Source: Bryobacterales bacterium
GTDB lineage: Bacteria; Acidobacteriota; Terriglobia; Bryobacterales; Bryobacteraceae
Length of the DNA stretch: 47,724 bases
Direction of reading: 5' to 3'
NCBI GenBank assembly: GCA_947446025.1
Contig: CANFEY010000036.1
Coordinates: 1-47,724, forward strand
Shown here: in pieces, positions 16,385 through 24,613 of the stretch
How positions within the stretch are numbered: the first letter of the stretch is position 1
How the letters are laid out: every line of letters begins with the position of its first letter
The notes under the pieces: model-generated
Told to the model about the DNA's origin: nothing
What the model saw: the letters and a program-made list of their open reading frames with translations, nothing else
The model's database searches: none
Position numbers and translations under genes: made by a program

Positions 16385-17299
16385 ATGCTAGAAACATCCA
16401 GCCGGGTTCGTGTTCCGGCCTCCAGCGCGAACCTGGGACCCGGCTTTGATGCCCTCGGCCTCGGCCTCGATATCTACCTCGAATGCCGCTTCCGCGTGGC
16501 CCCCGCCCTCAACATCCGCGTCAGCGGACGCGATGCGCACACCATCTCCACCGGCCCCGACAACCTGATCTGGCAGACCGCCCTGCGCGTAGCCGCCGAC
16601 GCGGGCCTCACAATGCCGCCCATCGAACTGGAGATCGCCAACGACATCCCCATCGGCAAAGGACTCGGCTCCAGCGCCGCAGCCCTCACCGCCGGCGTCG
16701 TCATCGCCAGCGAAGTGCTCAAACTCAACTGGGATCAGCACCGCGTGCTCGACGAAGCAGCCCGCATTGAAGGCCACCCCGACAATGTCGCCGCCTGCGT
16801 CCTGGGAGCCATCGTCGCCAGCGCCATCGATTCGGAAGGCAAGGCGCGCGCGGTGCGGCTCGATCTGAACCCGCACTACGGAGTTGCGGTGGTGGTGCCT
16901 GATTACGTCCTATCCACTTCGAAGGCCCGCCAAGTTCTGCCGACCACCTACTCCAGAGCCGACGCCGTCTTCAACGTGCAACGCAGCGCCCTGCTCATCG
17001 TCGCCCTGGCCACCGGCGTCACCAGCGCATTCCCGACCGCGCTTGAAGACCGCATGCACCAGCCATACCGCTTCCCGCTGGTCCCGGGCCTCGAAGAAAT
17101 CACCAAGCTGCGAGCCCCCGGCCTGCTCGGCTGCGCCCTCAGCGGCGCCGGACCCTCCATCCTCGTCTTTCACGAACGCGGCCACGAAGATGTCTGCGAA
17201 CTGGTCCGCGGCGTCTTCCAAGCCCACGGCCACTCCTCGGAAATCGTGTGCAAAGGCATCGCCCACTACGGCTATAAGCTCGACCCCGTTACGCTGTAG
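16385..17299 (+). CDS. thrB: homoserine kinase
   Basis: A 304-residue GHMP kinase. It shows RVPASSANLGPGFDALG at the N-terminus, the ATP loop PIGKGLGSSAAAL near 89-100, ARIEGHPDNVAACVLG and GCALSGAGPSILVF. It phosphorylates homoserine towards threonine. Length and domain order are standard. It is preceded by the divergent MauE fusion gene and followed by a palindromic repeat, so it seems monocistronic. Confidence 0.94.
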   Translation: MLETSSRVRVPASSANLGPGFDALGLGLDIYLECRFRVAPALNIRVSGRDAHTISTGPDNLIWQTALRVAADAGLTMPPIELEIANDIPIGKGLGSSAAALTAGVVIASEVLKLNWDQHRVLDEAARIEGHPDNVAACVLGAIVASAIDSEGKARAVRLDLNPHYGVAVVVPDYVLSTSKARQVLPTTYSRADAVFNVQRSALLIVALATGVTSAFPTALEDRMHQPYRFPLVPGLEEITKLRAPGLLGCALSGAGPSILVFHERGHEDVCELVRGVFQAHGHSSEIVCKGIAHYGYKLDPVTL

Positions 17300-17316
17300 C
17301 ATGAACAGTCTGCTGC

Positions 17317-17378
17317 GCAAAAAGGGGACTGGCTCGAATTTCGCCGCTTTTGCGAATTTCGTGCCGTACCCTTTTTGC
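17317..17378. repeat. 62-bp imperfect palindrome, REP-like
   Basis: The outer arms GCAAAAAGGGGAC (17317-17329) and GTACCCTTTTTGC (17366-17378) pair at 12 of 13 positions. The inner arms TGGCTCGAATTTCGCC (17330-17345) and GCGAATTTCGTGCC (17352-17365) continue the stem with two mismatches and a small loop. It begins 17 bases after the thrB stop. The 'GGGGAC...CGAATTT...' design resembles REP/REPIN-type elements mobilised by Y1 (RAYT) transposases in other genomes. It could also act as a bidirectional terminator because of its A/T-rich outer stem. Confidence 0.6.
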
Positions 17379-17448
17379 CCCGTCGAATTCTCACCGTTTA
17401 GAATCAGCGGCGCACTACACGAAGTGACCATCGCGCTACCCTGGGATA

Positions 17449-19443
17449 GTGCCCACCAACCGCCTCGCTGGGGAAAAAAGCCCCTATCTGCTGCAACACG
17501 CCCACAATCCCGTGGATTGGTTTCCATGGAGCGATGAAGCCTTCGCCAAAGCCCGCTCGGAAGACAAGCCCATCTTCCTTTCCATCGGCTACTCCACCTG
17601 CCACTGGTGCCACGTCATGGAGCGCGAATCCTTCGAAAACGACTCCGTCGCCGAACTCCTGAACCGCCACTTCGTCAGCATCAAGCTCGACCGCGAAGAG
17701 CGCCCTGACCTGGACCGCGTCTACATGCTCTTCGTCCAATCCGCCACCGGCAGCGGCGGATGGCCCATGTCGGTATGGCTCACCCCCGACGCCAAGCCCT
17801 TCTTCGGCGGCACCTACTTCCCGCCCGATAACCGCTACGGCCGGCCCGGCTTCAAGGCTCTGCTGGAACACCTGGCCAACGCCTGGAAAACCGAGCGCGA
17901 AAAAATCGAACGCTCTGGCGCGCAGGTCATCGAGCAGCTGCGCGGCCTCGGCAGGGCAGGGAACGACGAAGCCGGCGGCGACCCCCAGGAAGGCCTCGAC
18001 GCCACCTTCAACTACTACCGCCGCACCTTCGATCCGCGCCTGGGCGGCTTCGGCAACGCCCCAAAATTCCCCCGGCCCAGCGTGCTCAACTTCCTGCTGC
18101 GCTACCCCGATAACGACGAAGCCCAGCCCATGGTCTTCAAGACGTTGGAAGAAATGTCCAAGGGCGGCATGAACGACCAGTTGGGTGGCGGCTTCCATCG
18201 CTACTCGGTCGATGAGCGCTGGTTCGTCCCGCACTTCGAGAAGATGCTCTACGATCAGGCGCAGCTCGCCGTCTCCTACCTCGAAGCCTATCAGCTCACC
18301 CGCGAAGTGCCCTTCGCCGAAACAGCCCGCGCCATCCTCGATTACGTCCTGCGCGACCTCACCCATCCCGAAGGCGGCTTCTACTCCGCCGAAGACGCCG
18401 ACAGCGCCGCCGACCCTGCCCAGCCGCATCACAAGAGCGAAGGCGCATTCTACATCTGGACCCACCAGGAACTCCTCGACGCACTCGGGCCCGAAGAGAC
18501 TGCCGCATTTGAAAAGCGCTACGGCGTCGCCCCCAACGGCAACGTCCAGGAAGACCCCCACGGCGAATTCGGGGGCCGCAACATTCTCTACCTTGCTCAA
18601 GACGCGCCGGTGAAGCCCGAATCCGTCGCCAAGCTCCTAGCCATCCGCGGGAAACGCCCCCGTCCCCACCTGGACGACAAAGTTCTAGCCGGCTGGAACG
18701 GCATGATGATCGGAGCCTTCGCCAAAGCAGCACAAGTCCTCGACGAGGCGCGCTACGCCGAAGCTGCCACCCGAGCCGCCATGTTCCTGCGCGCGAAACT
18801 CTGGCGCGACGGTACGCTCCTGCGCCGCTACCGCGACGGCGACTCCGCCATCCCCGCTTTCCTTGACGACTACGCCTGCCTCGCCGCCGGACTCACCGAT
18901 CTCTACGAGGCCACCTTCGAGCCCGCACACCTCGTCTGGGCCGAACAACTCGCCACACTAGCCATCGCCCGCTTCGAAGATCCCGCCGGTGGCTTCTTCT
19001 CCACCCCCGAAGGCCAAAGCGACTTGGTGCTCCGTCTCAAAGACGACTACGATGGTGCCGAGCCCTCTGCGAACTCCGTTCTGGTCTTGGCCCTTCTTCG
19101 ACTAGCCCGCCTCCGCAATCGCGATGAATTCCGCCAGTCCGCCGAACGCGCCCTCAACGCCTTCGCCGGCAAACTCCGCACCGGAGGCCCCGGACTTCCG
19201 CAGATGCTGGTTGCGCAGATGTTCGCCGCAGGCAAGCCTATGGAAATCGTTCTGGCCGGCGAGCCCGCGCCCGAAATGCTGCGCGTGATCCGCTCCCGCT
19301 TCCTGCCCAACGCCATCGTCATGCGCGCCGAACACACGCCTGATGCTGCCTCTTACACGCAACCCGGCGTCTACGTTTGTGAAAACTTCGCCTGCCAACT
19401 GCCGGTTTTCACCGCCGCCGAGTTGAAGAAACGTCTACAATAG
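17449..19443 (+). CDS. DUF255 thioredoxin-domain protein (YyaL/SPATA20-like)
   Basis: A 664-residue protein of standard family length. It begins [21 protein letters not shown], then the thioredoxin-like domain with C51-H-W-C54 ([14 protein letters not shown]). From about residue 180 an (alpha/alpha)6 barrel like that of N-acylglucosamine epimerases follows, with [37 protein letters not shown] (described here by region 243-267) and WNGMMIGAF. The biochemical role is not established. The GTG at 17449 gives the canonical N-terminus, with TACCCT (17437-17442) six bases before it. Tpx follows after five bases, hinting at a shared thiol-redox theme. Confidence 0.88.
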   Translation: MPTNRLAGEKSPYLLQHAHNPVDWFPWSDEAFAKARSEDKPIFLSIGYSTCHWCHVMERESFENDSVAELLNRHFVSIKLDREERPDLDRVYMLFVQSATGSGGWPMSVWLTPDAKPFFGGTYFPPDNRYGRPGFKALLEHLANAWKTEREKIERSGAQVIEQLRGLGRAGNDEAGGDPQEGLDATFNYYRRTFDPRLGGFGNAPKFPRPSVLNFLLRYPDNDEAQPMVFKTLEEMSKGGMNDQLGGGFHRYSVDERWFVPHFEKMLYDQAQLAVSYLEAYQLTREVPFAETARAILDYVLRDLTHPEGGFYSAEDADSAADPAQPHHKSEGAFYIWTHQELLDALGPEETAAFEKRYGVAPNGNVQEDPHGEFGGRNILYLAQDAPVKPESVAKLLAIRGKRPRPHLDDKVLAGWNGMMIGAFAKAAQVLDEARYAEAATRAAMFLRAKLWRDGTLLRRYRDGDSAIPAFLDDYACLAAGLTDLYEATFEPAHLVWAEQLATLAIARFEDPAGGFFSTPEGQSDLVLRLKDDYDGAEPSANSVLVLALLRLARLRNRDEFRQSAERALNAFAGKLRTGGPGLPQMLVAQMFAAGKPMEIVLAGEPAPEMLRVIRSRFLPNAIVMRAEHTPDAASYTQPGVYVCENFACQLPVFTAAELKKRLQ

Positions 19444-19448
19444 TACCC

Positions 19449-19961
19449 ATGGAACGAACTGCAGCCACTACATTGATGGGCAACCCCTTTACGTTGCTCG
19501 GACCGGAACTGAAAGCCGGCGACAAAGCACCCGACTTCACCTCGCTCGACAACGGACTCAAGGCCGTCACGCTTGCCGACACCGGTAACGGCGTGCGTGT
19601 GTTCAGCGTAGTGCCGTCCCTTGATACCCCCGTCTGTGACATGCAGACCAAGCGCTTTAACGACGAAGCCGGCAAGATGGGTGACGTCACCATCTACACC
19701 GTCAGCATGGACCTGCCCTTTGCCCAGAAGCGCTGGTGCGGAGCCTTCGGCGTGGATCACGTCAAGATGCTCTCCGATCACCGCGACGCCAGCTTCGGCC
19801 AGGCCTTCGGCACACTCATCAAGGAACTGCGTGTTCTCAGCCGCGCCATTTTCGTGGTGGACAAGAACAACGTCATCCGCTACGTCGAATACGTCAAGGA
19901 AGTCAGCGAGCATCCCAACTACGATGCCGCCATCGCCGCGGCCCGCGCCGCCTCCGCCTAA
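19449..19961 (+). CDS. tpx: thiol peroxidase (Tpx-type peroxiredoxin)
   Basis: A 170-residue atypical 2-Cys peroxiredoxin. The peroxidatic C63 is in PSLDTPVCDMQTKRFN and the resolving C97 in KRWCGAFGVDH. The N-terminal GNPFTLLGPELKAGDKAPDF is diagnostic of the Tpx group. It reduces hydrogen and alkyl peroxides with thioredoxin. It lies five bases behind the DUF255 gene and six bases before the next gene, so the three are probably co-transcribed. Confidence 0.95.
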   Translation: MERTAATTLMGNPFTLLGPELKAGDKAPDFTSLDNGLKAVTLADTGNGVRVFSVVPSLDTPVCDMQTKRFNDEAGKMGDVTIYTVSMDLPFAQKRWCGAFGVDHVKMLSDHRDASFGQAFGTLIKELRVLSRAIFVVDKNNVIRYVEYVKEVSEHPNYDAAIAAARAASA

Positions 19962-19967
19962 ACTCCT

Positions 19968-21194
19968 ATGAGCGAAGCAGCCTTTGAATCCTGGGGAGTA
20001 GACGACGCCTCCGTCTCCGTCGAGTATTCACTCGTGGTGATCGAGGAAATGCGCCACCAGGTCTCTCAAGGGCTGCTGCGTTTCTCGCGCGGCGGAATCG
20101 AAGTCGGCGGCGTCCTTTATGGAACCCGCGACGGAGGGAAAATCCGCATCCAGGCCGTGCGCTCCATCCCCTGCGACCACGCAGGCGGTCCTTCCTTCGC
20201 CCTCTCCGCTGATGACCGCACACAGTTTGAAACCCAGCTCGCCGACGACGCTCAGGACCCGCATCTTCAAGGCCTGGTCCGCTTAGGCTGGTTCGTCTCC
20301 CACACCCGCGGCGAACTCGCCATGACCCAGGGTGACCTCGAAATCTTCTCCACCTATTTCCGCGATCCCTGGCAAGTCACCATGGTCATCCGCCCCGGAC
20401 GCGGAAGCGCCATGCGCGCCGCCTTCTTCCCCTGGGAACCGGACGGAACCGTTCGCACCGCTCAGGGCCACAAGGAATTCAGCTTCCCGGACCGGCTCAC
20501 CGGAGTCATCGACGCTCCCTCGCGCGCCGAACGCGGCGAATCCCGCGCCGGATTCCGCTCGCTGCCCCCTCTGCCCACGCCGTTGGCTCCCATAGAGCCG
20601 CCTCGCTCCTCCGTCCCCTTGACCGTGTTCGAAGGATCGCAGTATCTTCCCAAGCCCATGCCTGAACGCAAGGTCTGGCCCTGGCTGGTGGGCGGATTGG
20701 CCGTGCTCGCCGTGGCCTCCTTCTTCGCGCTGCGTTTCTTTGTGCCCGCGGCCCCGCCCGAATCCCTGGGCCTCGTGATGACCGAAGCGCAGGGCCAGTT
20801 GCAGATTCAGTGGAGCAATACTTCCAAGACCATTGTCCGCGCCACCAAGGGCCAGCTCAACATCACCGACGGAACCGCCGTGGAACGCGTCGCGCTGACC
20901 CGAGGCCAGCTCTCAGACGGCCACTATCTCTACACCCGCAAAGGCGGCGATGTGGAGGTCCGCATGGAAGTCGATGGCACCGGAGGGGCGCTTGCCGAAT
21001 CGTCCCGTTTTCTCGGCCGCGCCCCCGTTGCCCCGCCGTCAGCCGCGGATTCGCAACTCCTCGAATCTCAGCGCACCGCGTTGCAAGCCGAGGTCGACCG
21101 CCTAAAAGGCCAGAACGCAGCTCTCACCGAACGCATTCAGCAGTTGGAACGCACACAGAAGATTCTGGAGAGCCGCCTGACTCAATCGCAGTAA
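19968..21194 (+). CDS. membrane protein with degenerate JAB/MPN domain, single TM, beta domain and coiled coil
   Basis: A 408-residue protein. Residues about 20-160 look like a JAB/MPN fold: GGIEVGGVLYGTR with E45, then RLGWFVSHTRGELAMTQGD. A canonical JAMM would read HxH...S..D; here the first histidine is V110, H112 remains, and T120 and D123 sit at the S and D positions. A proline-rich linker (198-235) leads to one membrane helix (about 238-259), a beta-rich, fibronectin-like segment (about 265-345) and a C-terminal coiled coil (about 362-405). The start ATG at 19968 follows tpx by six bases. It is probably a catalytically impaired or altered JAMM protein. No function is known. Confidence 0.6.
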   Translation: MSEAAFESWGVDDASVSVEYSLVVIEEMRHQVSQGLLRFSRGGIEVGGVLYGTRDGGKIRIQAVRSIPCDHAGGPSFALSADDRTQFETQLADDAQDPHLQGLVRLGWFVSHTRGELAMTQGDLEIFSTYFRDPWQVTMVIRPGRGSAMRAAFFPWEPDGTVRTAQGHKEFSFPDRLTGVIDAPSRAERGESRAGFRSLPPLPTPLAPIEPPRSSVPLTVFEGSQYLPKPMPERKVWPWLVGGLAVLAVASFFALRFFVPAAPPESLGLVMTEAQGQLQIQWSNTSKTIVRATKGQLNITDGTAVERVALTRGQLSDGHYLYTRKGGDVEVRMEVDGTGGALAESSRFLGRAPVAPPSAADSQLLESQRTALQAEVDRLKGQNAALTERIQQLERTQKILESRLTQSQ

Positions 21195-21197
21195 CGG

Positions 21198-22088
21198 CTA
21201 CTGCCGCCGTGCACCGCGCACAGCGCCCTTCGGTTGGAACAATTGTTCCGCCATCTGCTCCGTAAGCTGGAGCGTGAAGTTCACGTTGTTCGCGCTGGCG
21301 CTGACTTCCGGCATCACCGGCAGGGGAGCCTGCGGAGCCGCCATCGTGATCAGTAACCGCAACACATCCGCCAGAGCCTGCGCGTCCTGCGCCGAACCCG
21401 TCTGCGCCTGCCCGTGCATCGTGATCGTGCCCCCGAAGTTCAAGCCGCCCGAAACCTGACCAATCTTCCCCAGCACGTTCTGCATCATCTGCGCCTCGGG
21501 CGGAGCATTGGCAGCGGGCTTCCCCTGCAGTTCGCTCAATCCGGCCGCCACCGCCCACGCCTGCGAAGTGGCGCTGATTTCGACAGCCCTTGCCGTCAGC
21601 GCCCCCGTGGCGCGCCCGCCGATCCACCGGTCCACCGCCGCCTTCACCGAAGCTCCGTCGCCGATCACCACCGTGGTCCCATCCAGAAACGCCACCCTCT
21701 CAGCACCCGTCCCGCCCATCAGCGTGATGCCCCGGTAGTTCTCCGTCACCGCGCCGGTCCTAGACGCCAACGCCGCCAACTGGCCGACTTGGAATGAGCC
21801 ATGCCCCGCCACCAGTCCTGCGCCCGGCCCCGTCGAACCCGCCACCATTTCGGTCAAGTCCGTACGCGGATCAAAACCCGTCGCGGCCTTAAGCTTGTCC
21901 AGCTCCGCCATCGGACCCGCCTGGGACAGCACGAACTGCCCAAACGCCGACGCCTTCGCTTGCCCCAGTTGCACCCCCGCGACGATCTTTGCGTCGGGCA
22001 TCAGCAGCCCCAGCAACTGAGGGTCCGCCGCGCCCCAAACGGAACTTCCAACGGCCAGCAGTACAGCAGTGGTTTGAAAAAGTCTCAT
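21198..22088 (-). CDS. secreted protein of unknown function
   Basis: A 296-residue protein with a signal peptide (MRLFQTTAVLLAVGSSVWGA). The mature part has repeated small-residue segments and an ending NFTLQLTEQMAEQLFQ. It resembles exported acidobacterial proteins with no assigned domain; I do not recognise an enzyme motif. The only cysteine-like features are absent, so disulfides are not expected. It lies 29 bases after the CusF-like gene on the same strand and converges with the MPN gene (3-base gap). Confidence 0.7.
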   Translation of the reverse strand: MRLFQTTAVLLAVGSSVWGAADPQLLGLLMPDAKIVAGVQLGQAKASAFGQFVLSQAGPMAELDKLKAATGFDPRTDLTEMVAGSTGPGAGLVAGHGSFQVGQLAALASRTGAVTENYRGITLMGGTGAERVAFLDGTTVVIGDGASVKAAVDRWIGGRATGALTARAVEISATSQAWAVAAGLSELQGKPAANAPPEAQMMQNVLGKIGQVSGGLNFGGTITMHGQAQTGSAQDAQALADVLRLLITMAAPQAPLPVMPEVSASANNVNFTLQLTEQMAEQLFQPKGAVRGARRQ

Positions 22089-22117
22089 AACTCTCAGACG
22101 GAGTTCTGTGCCGAAAA

Positions 22118-22426
22118 TTACTTCGCCTTCGCCTTCGCCGCCGGGACTACTTTGATGTTGTACAGCGTGTAGTCGTCCGCGTAGACAGTCGCTTCAATCT
22201 GATCGCCCGTCTTGATCGCCTTCAGAATGTCGACCTTGTCCACCTTATACGGCATCGTCATCGCGCCCATGTAGCCTTCCACGTTGCCGTGGTCCACCGT
22301 GAGCACATCCTTGCCCACATCAGTGACCTTGCCCTTCAGCGTGAACTGCTTGCCCTTTTGCTGCGCCACAGCGGAAGGCAGTAGCATCGCCACGAACGCC
22401 GCCAGCACTACCATCCATCGACTCAT
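22118..22426 (-). CDS. CusF-like periplasmic copper-binding protein
   Basis: A 102-residue protein with a signal peptide ending near AVAQ (21). The mature part matches the small CusF-type OB barrel: LKGKVTDVGKDVLTVDHGNV with H46, GYMGAMTMPYKV with M53, M56 and M58, then IKTGDQIEATVY. CusF binds Cu(I)/Ag(I) through one histidine, two methionines and a tryptophan; the tryptophan position here is not aromatic in the same place, so affinity may differ. The lysine/alanine tail is low complexity. It lies three bases after the dienelactone hydrolase gene. No CusCBA pump is in the window. Confidence 0.72.
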   Translation of the reverse strand: MSRWMVVLAAFVAMLLPSAVAQQKGKQFTLKGKVTDVGKDVLTVDHGNVEGYMGAMTMPYKVDKVDILKAIKTGDQIEATVYADDYTLYNIKVVPAAKAKAK

Positions 22427-22429
22427 CTT

Positions 22430-23125
22430 CTACGCCCTCCTCTTGCCGATCAACGTCTCCACCAGGAACGACAGCGTGCGCATATCCGCCACATCGGCTG
22501 ACCGGTGGTGATAGTGCGCCCCGCCCGGCCGCGCGAACGCGTGCCCAGCTTCCGGATACTCAAAAATCTTCGCATCCTTGCCCTTCAACGCGCCCGTCAC
22601 TTGCGCCACGGCCTCCGCCGGAGCATACGCGTCCTGCCCGCCATAATGCAGCAGCAACGGGCAGGCAAGCATCGGAACTTTGTCCAGGTGCTTCTCAATT
22701 CCCACGCCATAGTAAGACACTGCCGCGTCCGGAGCCTCGCCCGCCGCCGTGAGGAAGGACAACATTCCACCCCAGCAGTAACCCACCACGCCCACATTGC
22801 CCGTACACGCCGGATGCTTCCGCAAAAACGAAACCGCCGCGCCGATGTCCCGAACCACCGCCGCATCGTCCATCTTCATGCGCAACCCGCGGGCTTTCTC
22901 CACGTCACTCTCTGTGATGTTTGCGTCCGGCTCCACGTTCCAATAAAGATCCGGGCAAATTGCCGTGAACTGCCGCGACGCCAGAAAATCGCAAATCTTC
23001 TTCATGCTCTCCGTGACCCCGAAAATCTCCTGGATCACAACAACACCGGCCCCTTTCGGTGCCTTCGGCAGTGCCATATAAGCGGACATCTCGCTGCCCG
23101 CGGCGTTAGGAACGCGAATCATCAT
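22430..23125 (-). CDS. dienelactone hydrolase family protein
   Basis: A 231-residue alpha/beta hydrolase. The triad is C117 in VGYCWGGM, D165 in GGQDAY and H195 in EAGHAFA, with VVVIQEIFGV supplying the oxyanion region. There is no signal peptide, so it is cytoplasmic. The true substrate may be a lactone or ester other than dienelactone. Two adjacent ATGs (23125 and 23122) can both start it. TATCAT (23139-23134) stands eight bases before the first. It heads the three-gene minus-strand run with the CusF-like gene. Confidence 0.9.
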   Translation of the reverse strand: MMIRVPNAAGSEMSAYMALPKAPKGAGVVVIQEIFGVTESMKKICDFLASRQFTAICPDLYWNVEPDANITESDVEKARGLRMKMDDAAVVRDIGAAVSFLRKHPACTGNVGVVGYCWGGMLSFLTAAGEAPDAAVSYYGVGIEKHLDKVPMLACPLLLHYGGQDAYAPAEAVAQVTGALKGKDAKIFEYPEAGHAFARPGGAHYHHRSADVADMRTLSFLVETLIGKRRA

Positions 23126-23201
23126 AAGCGACTATGATAGCGAACTGGGGTGACAAGAAGCTTTGACTCCATAGCCTGGGCGCGGTACCCTGTCTTGCGG
23201 C

Positions 23202-23323
23202 TGAGCGTAGCGAAACATGTTTTCAAATGAGCGTAGCGAAACATGCTTTCAAATGAGCGTAGCGAAACATGCTTTCAAATGAGCGTAGCGAAACATGCTT
23301 TCAAATGAGTGGAGCGGAATATG
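23202..23323. repeat. 26-bp tandem repeat, four full copies plus one diverged copy
   Basis: Copies start at 23202, 23228, 23254 and 23280. Each reads TGAGCGTAGCGAAACATG followed by CTTTCAAA; the first copy has T for C in the second part. A fifth, diverged copy from 23306 (TGAGTGGAGCGGAATATG) supplies the ribosome-binding site and the ATG (23321) of the next gene. Each full copy therefore also looks like a binding site plus ATG, but 26 is not a multiple of three so the frame changes from copy to copy. Confidence 0.9.
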
Positions 23324-23767
23324 TCACCTAAACAACGATTGCAGCGGGGACTAGTGCTGACCAGCGGTTTTGTTGTCGCATTGGTCACCGGTTCCTGCCC
23401 GGTAGCAGCGCACCATTCCTTTGCGGCGGAATACGACGGCGATAAACCTGTGTCCATCCAAGGCGTGGTCTCGAAAGTCGCCTGGGTCAATCCCCACGCC
23501 TACATCTACGTCACCACCAAGAATGCTAAGGGCAAGGCGGTTACCTACGCGTTTGAGACCAGCAGTCCGAACGCTCTGCTACGGCGTGGCTGGAAGCGGT
23601 CGACGCTGAAAGAAGGCGACGGCGTCACGGTGGACGGCTATCTCGCCAAGGACACGCGACCGCTGGCCGATGGCTCCATTCATGCCAACGCGCGCCTCTT
23701 CACCACCGCAGCAGGCAAGACGGTGTTCGCAGGATCGTCCGGTGGCGACTACGGTCCTGCAAAGTAG
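23321..23767 (+). CDS. DUF6152 family exported protein
   Basis: A 148-residue protein with a signal peptide (LVLTSGFVVALVTGSCPVAA) and then AHHSFAAEYDGDKPVSIQGV and VSKVAWVNPHAYIYV, the hallmark of DUF6152 exported proteins abundant in acidobacteria and some proteobacteria. The ATG at 23321 is preferred; GTG at 23309 would add four residues. The ribosome-binding site GGAGCGGA comes from the diverged fifth copy of the tandem repeat. It is 13 bases before the next gene. The function is unknown. Confidence 0.85.
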   Translation: MSPKQRLQRGLVLTSGFVVALVTGSCPVAAHHSFAAEYDGDKPVSIQGVVSKVAWVNPHAYIYVTTKNAKGKAVTYAFETSSPNALLRRGWKRSTLKEGDGVTVDGYLAKDTRPLADGSIHANARLFTTAAGKTVFAGSSGGDYGPAK

Positions 23768-23780
23768 ATCGGAGCATCCC

Positions 23781-24608
23781 ATGAAACTGTACTGGCTAAG
23801 TTCCCTCCTGGCGGCGACGCTCCTGCTCATCCCCGTGCACTCCGGTGCCCAAACGAAAGCGAAGGCGAAGGCCGTGGCATCAAAAGCAAAGGCCGCTGCT
23901 CCAGCGAAAGACCTCGGCGGACCCGGAGGCGTCATCGCCGTCAACGGAGTCCGTGACGAAAATCTGCCCCCGCCCCCGGTAGGCCCCACACCGCGCACCC
24001 CCGACGGCAAGCCCGACCTCTCAGGCGTCTGGCTGAACGGCAACTACAACTTCGCCAATATGGGCGTTGCCCTGCCACTGCAACCCTGGGCGCAACAACT
24101 CGAAGCCAAGCGCCGCGCCGCTCAAAGCAAAGACGATCCTGAAGCCAAGTGCTTGCCCACAGGTGTTCCCCGCATGACGCCCTATCCGTGGCAGATCGTT
24201 CAGTCGCCCAAAGTGGTGGCCATCTTGCTCGAAGGTCCACTGCACACCTACCGGCTGGCGTACCTCAATCGCGCCCATCCCCAAGGCGAAGACCTGGAAC
24301 CCACCTGGATGGGCGACTCGATCGCCAAGTGGGAAGGCGACACGCTGGTCATCGACACCATCGGGTTCAATGACCAGACCTGGCTGAACGGCCGCGGCAC
24401 TCCGCACACCGACAAGCTGCACGTGATCGAGCGCTACACCCGCCCCGACCTGGGACACTTGGATGTGGAGGTCACCATGGAGGATCCCGGAGCCTTCACC
24501 AAACCCCACACCTACAAGCGCCAGCACATCCTGAGCGAGACCTGGGAGATCCACGAGTTCGTCTGCAACGAATTCAACATCGATGCGGATCGGCTAGTGG
24601 GAAAATAG
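23781..24608 (+). CDS. exported 'PDGKPDLSGVW' protein of unknown function
   Basis: A 275-residue protein with a signal peptide (MKLYWLSSLLAATLLLIPVHSG region 1-22), a low-complexity lysine/alanine stretch (QTKAKAKAVASKAKAAAPAK) and then TPRTPDGKPDLSGVWLNGNY. The rest, including CLPTGVPRMTPYPWQIVQSP and WEGDTLVIDTIGFNDQTWL, is the common core of a large, uncharacterised exported family in acidobacteria, typically found with DUF6152 proteins, PQQ dehydrogenases and amidohydrolases. The ATG at 23781 follows GGAGC. The adjacent genes show the same association. Confidence 0.8.
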   Translation: MKLYWLSSLLAATLLLIPVHSGAQTKAKAKAVASKAKAAAPAKDLGGPGGVIAVNGVRDENLPPPPVGPTPRTPDGKPDLSGVWLNGNYNFANMGVALPLQPWAQQLEAKRRAAQSKDDPEAKCLPTGVPRMTPYPWQIVQSPKVVAILLEGPLHTYRLAYLNRAHPQGEDLEPTWMGDSIAKWEGDTLVIDTIGFNDQTWLNGRGTPHTDKLHVIERYTRPDLGHLDVEVTMEDPGAFTKPHTYKRQHILSETWEIHEFVCNEFNIDADRLVGK

Positions 24609-24613
24609 AAGAC

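Noticed and set aside
17404-18600. 398-residue minus-strand ORF inside the DUF255 gene
   Set aside because: Antisense frame of a GC-rich gene; glycine/valine-rich and without domain features. The plus strand has full DUF255 signatures.
23202-23305. Possible CRISPR array
   Set aside because: The 26-base units are directly contiguous with no spacers, and no cas genes are present. It is a plain tandem repeat.
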